From assembly GCA_030272585.1 (NCBI GenBank), contig BSYQ01000001.1:496001-560000 (forward strand): a stretch of 64,000 nucleotides of DNA, written 5' to 3'. Source of the stretch: Bryopsis sp. KO-2023. Taxonomy: Eukaryota > Chlorophyta > Ulvophyceae > Bryopsidales > Bryopsidaceae. The notes under the pieces are model-generated. The model was not told the DNA's origin. It ran no database searches and worked only from the letters and a program-made list of their open reading frames with translations. Below are positions 1 through 12,003 of the stretch, piece by piece. The position numbers and the translations under genes were made by a program. Each line of letters begins with the position of its first letter. Position 1 is the stretch's first letter.

Positions 1-478
1 ATTCTTTGCCCGAGAGGGGAAGTATCAGTTTGTTTTGGTTTTCTTTCGCGTGGCATCTTTATTGCAGGCAGAGTCTGTGAATTTGTGTGTGGATTTCAGT
101 CATCAATTTAATTTTTTTGACACTGTCAACTTTTTTTTCCATGAAGGGGTTCTATCCCTATTCAAAAGCAATGCGAACCTTCCAAGCACTGTGTTGGATG
201 TGATAACTCCCAACACCACATCCCAGTGACCTACTCAAGTGTAGAAAGATTCTTGAGATTCCACATTCCAGCAAAATGCTCATGGTGGCCATTATTCGTT
301 TTGTCTTGGTGGGAAGCAAGACATTCCCAGCAACGAGTGCGACGCTGGATTCTTGATATGACAAGTTCCTGGCTCTTGTGTTTGGTTTCTGGCGGCGGAG
401 CAAAAGCACAGCCGACCATCTCAACCAGAGCCCTCTGAACGAACGAAATATATCACTACCACAAGAGAAGTAACGAAT
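1..478. other. 5' flank of the ZIP4 gene, no gene seen
   Basis: No open frame here shows a recognisable domain. The stretch holds T-rich runs, for example around 115-140, and probably contains the promoter and 5' untranslated region of the meiotic gene that starts at 479. It may also hold the end of a gene lying outside the window, which cannot be seen. Confidence 0.4.
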
Positions 479-3400
479 ATGGTGGCTTTGGAGGCTTTGG
501 AACAAGCGGCGGCGCCCTTCATTGAAAGCATACCCAGAACTGGGGACGACGAGATGCAAGCACTGTGCAGAGCCGCACACGAGCTGACGGAATTGGCATC
601 CATCGGTCCAAAGATCATGGACGGGATCTGGCGCATTGCGTGCATGCTCTGGGTAAAATCAATGGAAAAAGGCGGCGGACTGTTTCGGTTTCCAAGCATG
701 ATCGAATGGGCACTTGTTGGGAAATGAACTGGATCCCTTGTGTTTAGAACTCGTGCGTCAAGTTCGCCAACGGGTGGCAGAAAGACGAATCGACAGACTC
801 GATCCAACGATGCGCCAGGTTGCGCCAAATCGCAAGGTATTGGCCATCCAAACCGTTGAATTCTCCAGAGCTCAAAAACAGAATCAGTTTGCATCGTTGT
901 GCGTCAAATGACGGCTCGACATGGCTTGCTTGAAACAGCGGTCTGTGTGATCTGCTGGAAGACGATTGCCTGGATGATGAACAAAAGACGTCCAAAGTCG
1001 TCATGCATTACCAGGTAGAACCGATTGAACACAAGCCCTCGAGTCTGAGCTGGCTATTCGTATATCAACAGATGATAATCTGCAACAATACCATTTCCAC
1101 AGCAAGAATCAGCGCACTTCTTCACAAATCCAGAATTCAAGCTTCCCTAGAGAATTTGAATGGGATCAACTGTGCTGTCAGACTGGCTGCTGTTGGGTAA
1201 CTGTGCATGAGCTGGAGAATGCCGAGGTCAGTTTTTCCAAGGCAATGGAGTATTGCCCATTCTTGGAGGGTCTGTGCATGGATGCGAGGACACCCCGAAT
1301 CACAAAAGAAGAACACAGTCAACTGATCTTCGACATTTTGATATCAAGAGCTGGCACTGCATGGAAACTCCAACAGAATGTGAGAATGCGGCACAGTGCC
1401 TCAAAACACAGCAGTTTCCAAGTCAAACCACAAAACGCATATGAGTTCAAGATATCTGGATTGCTCAGCTGATTGGTTTTTCATGTATGAAAGCATGTGG
1501 GTTGTGTTTCATCCAGGAGCTGGCCGGGCAGTTGTACTCGAGTGCAAAAGACCTAGGCACCGCAGAGCATATTTCTAATCTGTTCGGCTGCGAATTGGGT
1601 TGCCAGCTGGTGTCAGCCTTGGTGGACCAATCGGCAGATCTGCTGAGCCTGGCAGAAAATGCTGCAAAGGCATTGTGCCTATTGGATGGTGCTTACGAGC
1701 TGATTGGTGATGTGACGTCGAGGCTGAGTGTGCAAAACTTGCAGGGGGAGGATGCTGAGCATGGATCTGCCATTTCTGCAATGATAACCAAATTGGAGGG
1801 GAAGGTGTGGGGAAAACAACAGGAAGTGAAGATTTCTTCTTTTTAGCTTTGATCACCATTGATAAAACAAAAACGCATTTTCTTGGAAATCTTTGCTGTT
1901 GGCAGTGCAAGGGCCATACTGCAATAGGATGTGGAGTGTTTTCTTTGTAAAGTGAACGCAGTCACCAGACACTGCTGCAGTCCATTATCAATAAATTTGC
2001 TGAGCTGCAGGTTCTACGGGGTCTTTGTCTGGCCCACCTGTTGCTGGATGATGGTGAATCCGCAGCTAAATGCCTGGAGTCCCTTAAAAAAGCGGACCAG
2101 TCGCACAAAACCCATCCAGCGGTTTCAGCACTCACCTTCAAGGTACAAAAAATCCAAAAGAAACATTTTAGCACATTTTAGCAGTTTCTCATTCAACTGC
2201 TTATAACACATATATACTTTGATTATTATAGCAAACCAACCTTGTCGCTGGCTATATCTTCCCTGTGTGTTATCAGGTGTTGCTGAACCTGAGGCAATTC
2301 AAGGAGGCCCAAACCGAGCTGTTGAATGTGGTCACTTCTGAAGATGTGTGTCACGGTGTCTGTCTGGAGGCCCTGGCAGAATTCGTCAAGGAAGCTCAGG
2401 AGCTGGATGCAGTCAGGTTCCTACATGAAAAATGCATAGTTCACAGCAAAAATATATGGTCATCGTTTTACTTGCATCAATGAGGAATGTCAGGGAAGCG
2501 TTACGGGGTGATTTGACTTAAGGCTGTCCTATTTGTGCCAAGGTCTGCACTCTCCTTGATCGAAGAGAGGTTTCCAAATGAGGTGGATGTTCCAATACAG
2601 TTTGCAGCAGCCGTTCTCACAAGAAAACAGGTGTGGTATCTTTCTGGTTGTGTTATGATGGGTCGGCCCAAGTCACATTTTCTCATTTCATGTGTTTTAT
2701 TGAAAAAGGGCGTCTCAGAGGAGGAAGAAAACTGTGTTGTGGAGTTGCTGACTAAGGCCTCGACTGTGGCAATGATCCTAGAGGTGAAAAAGGAAAAAAA
2801 AATGTGTTCTGGAAATAAATACTGCATCTTTGATCAAAACATGAAGGGTAAAGAAAAAGTTCAGGAAAAAAAGAAATCTTCTGAAATCACCTAGTTGGGG
2901 AGCTGACCACTTTCTGTTGCGGATGAGCAAAAATGGCGAGAAGCTAACATGTCTCTTGAAAAAAACATAAAAATTTACAACTTACATGTTCTTGTTTTTG
3001 TTGTTTTTTTTGGGGGGGGGCGGGCCAGGCTATGGATGATGATGGATCGAACCCTCGTCAGACTGCGTTTTCTCTTTTGTGGAACCATGGTGTGATGCAT
3101 TTTGATGAGAGGCGATATGAAAGAGCGTCCAAACTGTTTCAAGCTGCCATGGTTTTTCAAGAAAATAGCGACAAGAGCAAGAATTCGAGGGTGGCAGCCC
3201 TGTGTCACATTGGATTGCAGGATTTTGACAGGTAATGGTAATGGTAATGGTAATGGTCACGGTAATGGTGGGTATTTGCCACACATCAAATAGGGAAAAA
3301 CACACTCAAAATTTGTGCGGAGATTTTAATTGGAATAAACTCTGTTTTGATGGGAGTTGATGCAAGAAAATCATACCTCAGAAAAAAGTGGGTAGCCGAC

Positions 3401-5881
3401 TTTCTGCGATGGAAACTAGGGCCATCGAGTTTGTGGAGGATGCTGAAATGTCTGTTGAAGGAGGTCCGCTCGTTTGCAATTGCTTCATTCGATACAAAAT
3501 TGCCCTGGTACAGAAAAATGTGGAGGAAGCCGTGAAACAGCTGGATTCTATGACAGTCTGTGAGGACTTCCAGTCTGACATGATGCAGGTTTGTCCCCAT
3601 CAGCATTCCGACACTACCTCCTCAACACTCCAAGTTTGTTTGCTTTTTTGCCTTCGATAAACGATTCCAATATACTCTTGCCCAGGTGGCTTGCCAAGAA
3701 GCCATCAGTAATGGAGCCCATCAGGTAGCAAAGCAAGCTCTGCTAAAACTCCACACATCCATCGTTGACTGTCAAAACCATTTCGAGCCTGGCATTGAAA
3801 ACTCTGGAGAAAAATCAACCTGCAAAGTGTCGGAGGCGGTTGTACTGAGGTCATTGATAAAATGTTCGATGGAAGCAGCCAGCGAAAACAATGAAGCTCC
3901 ATCTGCTGCAAATTCCGTGCATTCGGAATTGGCCAAGTGGTTTCATTTTTCAGCTGAGAGGTTGGAATGTATCGGCTATGAGGCTTTTTTCAAGGAAAAA
4001 ATCGTAAGCAAAAACGACGTAGAAATAGTAAATTCTATTTCTCACCACCCTGCAGGCAACGCAACCGGTTGTCTACAACACCATCTAATTATCGATTTAC
4101 GGCACAATGATCTCAAAATTTGGCTGATTTCACTTTCCACCTCTCGATAACTCAATGAATTCTTCTTTTATTGCAGGGTGAGAAACCCCTTGACCTGGAA
4201 TGGCTGGCTAGCACCTCCTGGAATTCAGCCCTAAATGCTGGAGAGGTATGTGCTTTGAAACGAACCTGTGCCTTTTTTTTTCTGCTGAATACGGGACAAT
4301 CAATCCAATTGAAATGAAAGAGTTCTTTCTTCGATTTTATGCATGGCTGAAAGCTGTAGGTTTGGTTCCTATTGCTGTAGGTTCAGGAATATGAGCATTC
4401 CGCGGTGCTGTTTTCTTCCTGTGCAGCTTTTCTCGGAGGCCATCCTTCACCGACCATCAAATTACTCACAAATAGAAAGGTTGATGTTTTTGTTTGTCCG
4501 CAGACACATCTAGATTTCCATTTGTGTTCGTAGCTGTATCCAAATATTAGGGGCTGGAGGGGGCGTTGAATGAGATTGGAATTCGCTGCTAGGTGGCCTA
4601 CTTGCTGGCTGCTGCTTCAGCTTTGGAAGTCCACAATGCCAATCCAGAGCACTCAATGAGCCTTGACCTGGCCAAAAGAATGGTATCTTGCTGCAGAAGC
4701 GTCGTGCAAGAGGTTTGTGCAAAGATGAAAGCCACTGGGGCGACAGAAACCCCCAGTGGAGATCGCTCGGATGTTTTCCTTGTCATGCAGGTAAGCTTTC
4801 TCTCCTCTTGCTGGTCGTCCATGTCGAGAATTTTCGAAATGATATTTTTTACATCAAAAGCTTTCCACATCAGAAACTGACCCTTGCCAAAAAGCTGGGA
4901 TTGGTCGATCAATTAGTCAACACTGATCTTACCATAAGTGGTACAATTCTCGATATCACCCTACCAATTAGATGCATCAGCAAAGCAGGGTGCTGCTTGC
5001 AGGACTTCCAAGTTGCAACCCGAACCAAAAACGAGGATAGCCAGCGCGAAATCCTGGAAAGATGTAAAGGAATGCCAGCCGTCAATGCCCAGCATGTGCT
5101 AAAAATGGGGAAAATTTGCAAAGGTAGGGGACTTACTTTATTAGTATCATCCATTACCATTTTCGACTGTTGTGAGATTTCTGGATGCTCGAATTCAATT
5201 CCTTGTATGGTGTGTGGTGTAGATGGTGTGTATCGGAAGCCTGAAGTTTTGGTGTTGGCTCTTGAGATTGCCTTGAGGAAGCTGATGGAGGAAATACCCA
5301 CAAACTATGATCAAGTTGCTGTGGTGAGATGGTCACAATTAAACAAACCAAAAAAATCCTTGAAATTGGGTATTTCAAAAACGATGTGAAACTGAGACAC
5401 CAAAGCACAAAACCATCCTGATGTCCCTTTTCTTGCTACAATCTGCATGGAATCATGCTTTGTTTTACAAGTGTTCCATTTTCTGCTGAGATGTTTGGAC
5501 GTCTTATTATTGTATCCAAGGAAAGCCAACCAACCAATCAAGCTGGTGGTGATGTTTTTGTATCTTTGAGAGAGTTTCTATGTGTCCAAGGTAATCCGGT
5601 CATTGATACAGCAGAGCTCATCGGACACCGAGAAATTGGGGTGGTATCAAGAAGCCAATCAAATCTTACTGGGCATTCACCAGGGCTGCTTCCCCGAAAT
5701 AGAGATCTCTTGGCTGGTGTCCAGCTGTTGGAACCAGGGGTGCCATCATGCAAAATTCTCTCGAGTGGACAATGCAGAAAAATACATGTCCACAGCCATC
5801 GAGCTACTCAAGCATGCACATTCGTTGGAGCAAAAACGAGACATGATGGTGGAAGAGTTTCAGAGAGTCAGGGCAAAATGA
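479..5881 (+). CDS. ZIP4: ZIP4/SPO22-like meiotic TPR protein, multi-exon
   Basis: ZIP4 (SPO22 in yeast, TEX11 in mammals) is a helical TPR scaffold of the ZMM group that promotes class I meiotic crossovers on the synaptonemal complex. The chosen start is the ATG at 479, opening a helical exon that runs to a splice site near 655. Later exons match landmarks of plant ZIP4. Near 3030-3231 there is a segment with an LLWNHG motif followed by TPR-like helices. Around 3690-4000 is a block ending near WFHFSAERL. At 4177-4245 is the SPO22 signature LEWLASTSWN. Near 5600-5881 is the C-terminal block with WLVSSCWNQG, closing with TGA at 5879-5881. Exons are short and separated by many AT-rich introns, so the full splice pattern is not resolved, especially between 660 and 3000. 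No frame-breaking lesion was noticed. The family call is firm and the exact exon borders are not. Confidence 0.8.
3232..3273 (+). repeat. GTAATG hexamer repeat at a ZIP4 splice donor
   Basis: Four perfect GTAATG units, one GTCACG variant, another GTAATG and a GTGGGT follow directly after the exon end at 3231 (GACAG). Each unit begins with a usable GT donor, so the repeat presents several donors spaced 6 bases apart. Confidence 0.8.
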
Positions 5882-6293
5882 ACTCAATGTTACGGTTTCA
5901 GAGGATTAGTAACCTGGGCAAAGTTGATACCCCGAGGTGCATTAGAGAAAATAGAACAGGGTTTTCAAGGTGCACTATAGAAAATAGGACAGGCTTTTCA
6001 ATCAGAGATGGAGGTCAAATGAGGTGATTATATTGTAAGCTGTGAATGCTACGTTTTTTTGTTTTGAGGATCGATGGGCATTTAAGTACAGCTCACATTG
6101 AGACACAGACAACTCCTCGACGCACATACTCTGAATGCAAAATTCCTGATGACACCATCGACTTCCCTTTGGCTCCTCTCTCCGCAAACTTGAGTGAAAA
6201 GAATTTAAAACCTGCAAGAGCATCTAAACCACTGTGTATGTATATATACACAAAAAAGAAATAAAACCCTGTCAGTGTGTGAGTGTGCTTATT
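5882..6293. other. Convergent intergenic region between ZIP4 and apyrase
   Basis: About 410 bases between two convergent gene ends. A poly(A)-signal-like AATAAA is visible at about 6259. Short open frames here have no domain. It is most likely the two 3' untranslated regions. Confidence 0.5.
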
Positions 6294-7709
6294 TCAACCT
6301 AAACTATTAATAGCCGCTCCGAGCGTCCATGCCACTTCGATTTCCTTGGTTCCATATTTTATCCTTTTCACAAGATTTCCAACCTCCTCCTCTTGGAAAC
6401 CGAACCCTTTGCTCAGCAGCACCGAACAATAGGATAAATCCATGCAAAGATATGGTAAATGTTCCTCCCCTATTTCTGGATATCGATCTTTCAGCCCAGT
6501 CTGACTCAGCCCACACACCATGTCGGAAGCCCCCCCATATTCACTCACGTTCAATTTCCAATCATAGGCATCCTCTTTATCAATTATGCCAAAATCTTCC
6601 GCCCTGTCCCAGAAATAAGAAAACAGATAGAATTGCTGCCCAGATTGCGGCACTGGACCCCCCCAAGCCCCCTTGAATGAGCATTGCTCTTTGGGAGCTT
6701 CACAAGGGGTTTTCACTTCCAACACATCCTCTATAAACTCTCGACACTGGGGTCCACCCGCCATACCATCAGCCGAACCTTTTGCAGGGTAGTTTTTACC
6801 CCCATACACATATTGCCCTGAGAAGCCTTCAGCCAGGCATGGGGTCCCATTTGAATTGGATTTCAACACTTCAGCCCTGGCAGCCATCAGCCCAAAATTC
6901 AAGTAGCTGTGCACATACACATGGTATGTTTTTCCCCCTCCCTTCAATTCCTGAATGTACCCTTTGGGCCCGCAGGTCGTTTTGCTCTCTGGCACTGCAT
7001 ACGAAGCTTGCACCGAACCACCCCCCAAGTCTACCGCTGCGACTGTTTCAGCAGGGTCTTTCCCCAGACGTCCCAACAGGTAGTTTAGAGTCAGCCATGC
7101 GTACGCCCCTTCGTCCTGCCCGTCCAAAATCGAAACCGAGGAGTCGACCACTTTGAAGGGGGACTCTTTCAGAAACGTCGCCACCGCATCCAGGATATCG
7201 TTCGCTTGCGACCCTTCCAACAGCCGCAATCCCGCGGTCGCCCTCAATTCGCAACTCGTTTGCGCTCGTTGGTCGGCTGGTACTGCGTCCAGCGCATTCT
7301 GTAGCAATGGGCGCAGAGAGTCGACGGCTTTGGGTGGGTCCCCCGCGTACGAACTCAAGCCAGGCTTCAGCTGGTGGAAATCATCGTTCAGAAGCTCGAG
7401 CTTGGAATTGACGACTTTGAAACTATAGACGTGAACGCGACTGCCAGTGCTCCCAGCGTCGAACACGACGGAATAGACGATGGAGCCCGAGGACAATCCC
7501 GCAGACGGGCCCCTCAGCAAGAACTTAACACAAAAGACGACCAACACGCATCCACAAAGCACTGCTGAGACGGTAGGATAGCGACCAAGCATGCCCTTGC
7601 GTTGATATGCGTATGCGGGCTTGCTGACGACTTTGGGAAGCATGAAGGGCTGCAGGGACGTCGCCAATTCTTTCTTTTGCGGTCGCTCTCCCTGTTCGCG
7701 GTTTCGCAT
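6294..7709 (-). CDS. Apyrase / nucleoside di- and triphosphatase (GDA1/CD39 family)
   Basis: Single-exon gene of 471 residues from the ATG at 7709 to TGA at 6294-6296. Apyrases hydrolyse the terminal phosphates of nucleoside tri- and diphosphates with Ca2+ or Mg2+, in the secretory lumen or outside the cell. The apyrase conserved regions are seen in order: FDAGSTGSRVHVY (ACR1), TAGLRLL (ACR2), GQDEGAYAW (ACR3), DLGGGSVQ (ACR4) and WTLGAAINS close to the C-terminus (ACR5). Near residues 35-55 one hydrophobic segment (about VSAVLCGCVLVVFCVKFLL) fits a signal anchor, giving a type II protein with its catalytic domain in the lumen or outside. No second membrane helix is seen at the C-terminus, unlike vertebrate ecto-NTPDases but like plant apyrases. 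An in-frame TTG lies slightly upstream, but the ATG is preferred. Golgi or extracellular location is inferred. Confidence 0.92.
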   Translation of the reverse strand: MRNREQGERPQKKELATSLQPFMLPKVVSKPAYAYQRKGMLGRYPTVSAVLCGCVLVVFCVKFLLRGPSAGLSSGSIVYSVVFDAGSTGSRVHVYSFKVVNSKLELLNDDFHQLKPGLSSYAGDPPKAVDSLRPLLQNALDAVPADQRAQTSCELRATAGLRLLEGSQANDILDAVATFLKESPFKVVDSSVSILDGQDEGAYAWLTLNYLLGRLGKDPAETVAAVDLGGGSVQASYAVPESKTTCGPKGYIQELKGGGKTYHVYVHSYLNFGLMAARAEVLKSNSNGTPCLAEGFSGQYVYGGKNYPAKGSADGMAGGPQCREFIEDVLEVKTPCEAPKEQCSFKGAWGGPVPQSGQQFYLFSYFWDRAEDFGIIDKEDAYDWKLNVSEYGGASDMVCGLSQTGLKDRYPEIGEEHLPYLCMDLSYCSVLLSKGFGFQEEEVGNLVKRIKYGTKEIEVAWTLGAAINSLG

Positions 7710-7815
7710 GGAAAAGGTGGCCAATCTGGGAAGGATAAATAATGTACAGTCGTGGCCCTTGGAAAACTCTCAGTCTGGCCACGAGAATTCGCCTTCATGT
7801 CGTATCTTTTTTGCG

Positions 7816-7832
7816 CACGTGGCGTCCACGTG
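7816..7832. promoter_or_regulatory. Twin CACGTG (G-box) motifs in a divergent promoter
   Basis: Two perfect CACGTG palindromes at 7816-7821 and 7827-7832 lie between the apyrase start (7709, minus) and the next gene start (8055, plus). Their starts are 11 bases apart, about one helical turn. CACGTG is the core bound by bZIP and bHLH factors in plants. Function here is inferred. Confidence 0.45.
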
Positions 7833-8054
7833 GGCAGGGAAAAAAAATTCGGACACCAAAATCCCGACTGCTCCCCGTTTTCGTTGCAAATACCCGTCTC
7901 CGCGTCTTGCCACTGGATTGCTTTCTGCGAGCCTGGAAGAGAGCTCCAGTTTTTTTGTTCTGTAATATATAGCTACGCACGACCGTCTCGGACGTGTTCT
8001 GTGTTTTCGCTCTGTGAGTGATTTTTGTTGTTGCCAGAAAGGAAAAAAAGGAAA

Positions 8055-9333
8055 ATGGCTGGTCTTTTGTTTTCGAGCCTGCGGACTTCGACCTCATGCG
8101 CTCTGATCTCTGCTAGGGGGATGCACTCGGGGGTGAGTTTATGGTAGATTCCGGACTTGGAATCCTGTTTTTGTCTGAATGGCTACTTTCACACGTGTAT
8201 CTTCTTCAATTTGGAGAGCCACTCAGAAAGGGATGGTGGTTTGTCTGTTGGTTTCCTTACGGGGTAATAAAACCAGAGCAGGACTCGTGTTGGTGTTAGG
8301 TTTGTATATTTATAATCTCATTTCCCCCTTTTTCTTGGGTGTATTTTGCCTTTGGGAACTGCAATATACTGCTTGCCACCTTGACTAGTTTTGTGAAAAA
8401 GAAAAAAAAGATGAAAGAGGAGATGAATTTATTCAATGCATGTCCATGAGCAAGGATTAGAGCCTAGTGTATGTACAAGGATTGGGACAGATCATTTTGT
8501 AGCGCCACCTCTCATGGAGAAGTCTCTTTGCTGTGCAGGTCACCAAGCTGTACATAGGAGCAGACATGCCACTCTTCTTCGTGGATCCTAAGACAAAGAC
8601 AGCAGCCGAGAAATTGGCGATATCTGAAGTGGAGAAGAGCGATTTGAACGATCCGTTCAAAGGCGTGGCTATGAGAAGATGGGCAGACTATCTTGGGGAC
8701 AGATTTTTCCCCACTGCCGAGGAACTGAAAGCTGACGAAGTCGAGAGAAAGAAAGCAGCCAAGAATCAGCCCATCATGGAGGCCCCTGAAATTCCCAGTC
8801 TTTTGCCGTTCACTCACTGGTAAAAACAATGTCGAAAAAAACAACAGCATAGTGCTTGTCAAGGCGTTAGTTGCACTGGATTTTCAAAGTTTAAGTGGTT
8901 GAAATGCTGGCTTTCAGGGCTGCAAAAAGCGAGAAGTTCAAAGAGACTCTTGTGGTGGATGAGTCAACGAGAGTGAAGCCGCGGCTGTCTTGGTATCATC
9001 CCGATGACACAGTGAGTGGCAAAATATGCACTTCAGAAAATCGAACCTGAGAATTAACATACATTCAATAAGCTCTGCTTCATAACTGACTAAAGGCTTG
9101 TATTTTCCCTTTTTTTTTGAATATATTACTCTCGAAACAAATGATATGGCCTTACGACTCTAACCATGCTAAAGACAATATCCTCGTGGCTATGCTGAAA
9201 TGTCATTAATATTAATTAATCTTATACATATTAATAATTAGTTGGTTCCTTTTGTTTTGTGTAGCTTGTCCCCAGGGATTGGTTTTCGAAAGGACTTCTT
9301 GAAGATATTAAGTACTACAGACCATTTTGCTGA
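8055..9333 (+). CDS. Unrecognised small protein, four exons, possibly organellar
   Basis: Exons 8055-8132, 8539-8819, 8918-9011 and 9265-9333 join with consistent phase and GT-AG borders to give about 173 residues. The donors at 8133 (GTGAGT) and 9012 (GTGAGT) and the acceptors before 8539 and 9265 are clear. The N-terminus has Leu, Ser, Arg and Thr with few acids, as in a mitochondrial or plastid targeting peptide. The rest is soluble and rich in Lys, Glu, Trp and Tyr, with segments such as MRRWADYLGDRFFP and a final VPRDWFSKG followed by EDIKYYRPF. No transmembrane helix or catalytic motif is seen. The style resembles small accessory subunits of mitochondrial complexes, but I do not recognise the family. 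The gene is divergent from the apyrase gene. Confidence 0.7.
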
Positions 9334-12003
9334 GTTTTGCTACATCAGCAGATACGTGAGCTAAACCTGTTAATCAATCAAATAAGTTAATCCGAAAAAA
9401 GCAGGGAAAAAAGTGTGAGAGAGAAAAAGAGTGAGGGAAAAGAGTGTGCAACACAATCACAAATGAATGAGGTAGTGCGACGATATGGAGTGTAAAAACA
9501 GCACAGGAAAAGATGATCAAAAAATAGGAGAAGAACAGAAAGAGATCGGAAGGTTGCGAAAGAAATTGTGAGGGAAAAAAAAGACCACCAGCGTTTTTTT
9601 TTGGTTTATTTCCCCAGGATCTCTATGAAAAAAAAAAGTCGTGGGCAAGTGCGGAGATAGGTATCCATGTGTGCTTTACGAGTGCACTGAATTTTGAGAA
9701 GGAGGCTTTGCTTTTTATAAATCTTTTTTGTACTAATTGAGGCAAATTATCATCTCTGAATGAGCTAAAAAATCAGGAGAGAGAAAGAGATAGTGAGGAA
9801 AGAAAGAATTCAACTATACCGTTCTGGTGAGCATCTTTTTGTATTTAATATTGTCACTGGGTATGGGTTTTTTTCCTCACTGTGATATTTGCCAGCTTCG
9901 AGTCCCTTCTCTGGGAGGGCTGCGATAAGATGGTCTTTTTGGAGTTTTTTTTTTTTTTTTTTTTTTTTTCCGGGGGTAATTTGAAGCTGAGACCATATAA
10001 AGCAAGAAGAAAAAGAAAAAAAAAGAAAAGGAAGAAAATCAGTGGGGAAGAAAGAAAGAAAGAGAGAGGTAGGTAAGATGTGGGGGTGTGGTGATGGAGA
10101 TTTCGCTTGTTTTCTGAGTGAATTTAGTGGAATTTTTGTCTTGAGTATTATGAGGGGGATGGAGTCGGAGAGTAGGAGTGCTTTTGCGTCTGGTGCAAAG
10201 CACCTTGATCGTCATTCGCATTCATTTTGGGTACTTTTCCGGGCCGCCAGTTGTGTATATCTGCGAGAATTAGCTTTACCAACGAGATGCTTTTGTGCCA
10301 ACATGTTTGGCTTTTTTTTTCCTTTTTGGGGTCTTTTCTAGGCTGTGTATATATTGGGCTGAGGGAACAGGAGAGCATGCATTTTTTCACCGACTTTTGT
10401 TTTTGGTTTTATTGGGAACTAAAAAACGAAAAAAAGAGTGAAGAAGATGCGCTAGAGAAAGAGTGAGAGGCTTGTGTGTGTGAGTGTGTGTATTGGGTTG
10501 GAGTGAATGGAACGTGTGCATGTAAGTTGACTCTACATACAGCTGCATATTTGAAAAAGTGGAATTGCCCTTCGAACACTCATCAATTGTCGACTCCCAA
10601 GAGGAAAAAACACATTGTGGGGTCAGAATGATATGGTTTTTTAAAGAGTGTAACCAAGTTGTTCCTGTGTATGAATGAGATTGACCCTCTGGCCAACAAA
10701 AACTACCAAGTCCATCGTATCGGCAGTCCAACGAAGTGATGAGGGGGTCCAGGGTTTCATTCGTTTGTGAACTCCTTCACATGATTTTTCTCAAGAAACT
10801 ATCGACAAGAGGAAGCCGCTCTGGAAAAAGAATCTGTGAGAGTGAATTTGGAGGGGGGAGGGATGCAGAAACTAATTTCTGTCGTGCCAATGATTTCTGC
10901 TAAATATTGTTGCTCGTGCCACATTTCAGAATCGGTCTAACCTTAGATTTCCAACCAATTCAGCTTCAATAATTTATAAATAAAAACATTCAGTGCTCAG
11001 TGATTAAGATGAAGGGACTGTGAGTTTGCTTTCTGAGCAACTATTATCAAAGCTCAAAGTTCAGTACAAACGCACACACCCAAAACAGAGCATCTCATCT
11101 ACCCACCAAAATCCAGCAATAACATCCACTTGGAAAATAAAGCCAAGGCTGGTCGGTGGAGGATAGGGCGATGCGAAAACAGAAGACGACGCGCCCGCCA
11201 TTCGCCCAAAACTCCGTTCCTCAACCCCAGAGCGATCAATTATCACTTTACAGACGGGCTGGGCATAGATGGAAGGCCATCAACATGGATGCATCCATGA
11301 TCAATTGAAACGTGCCACGGCGCCACCAAAAACAATATGTTGCTCATTGCTCGCCCGCGAAAGTGCCACACACAGGGAAGAAAGGTTGTGTTGAATTGAG
11401 AACGTCTTCTCGAGGAGAATGGCCTGAACAGCCTTGTTGTGTTCAGGATGGGATGGGAATACGAAACCAAAACCAAAGCATCTGCTGTCGATATAACTTG
11501 AGATCGTTGGCAAAACTTAAGTATTTAGTTAAATATTGGAACACTTCCAAAGGGAAAGCTAGTCTCCTGAATTGCCTCACTTCTCCACAAGAGGACTCAA
11601 AGCTTTTGCATGCGAAGGTGTGGGCAGTTAATAGCACGGAACACTGACCCCTAATTTACGAAAACCCTTCCAACTGTATCAAACCATTGACTTCTGGTTC
11701 TGGAACGCTTTAAACAGCTCTGAGATTTGGACGCCGCTCTTTGCTTGACCTCTAACCGCAGTCTCACATTCCTGGTCTTCCCAACTCTCAGAGTTTTTTT
11801 TTAAACGGCACTGTGTGTTTGAGGAGCTTTTGTCCCCCTGTCTGCAATAGTATCCAATGGCAAAGGCCAAAGAAGCTTTCTATTTGCTTGGGGACGACGG
11901 CAAACCGTCACATAATGGTCCTCCTCAGGTGGGAAGACGGAAATAGTACATCAAAGCAGAACAAAAATATGCGAGTGCGCAATGAACTTTGTGCTGAACG
12001 CAG
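9334..12003. other. Gene-poor region
   Basis: About 2.7 kb without a convincing gene. It contains purine-rich runs (roughly 9400-9600 and 9990-10075), a T25 tract at 9945-9969 and many short open frames without domains. Exons of the candidate membrane protein gene that follows may begin here, but none could be fixed. Confidence 0.4.
9945..9969 (+). repeat. Poly(T) tract of 25 bases
   Basis: An uninterrupted run of T follows GGAG and ends in CCGGGGG. It is a simple homopolymer. No adjacent element that could have created it, such as a retroposed copy with target repeats, was identified. Confidence 0.8.

Noticed and set aside
158..580. A 140-codon minus-strand frame at the left edge
   Set aside because: It has no domain, overlaps the first ZIP4 exon and has an amino-acid composition unlike a real protein.
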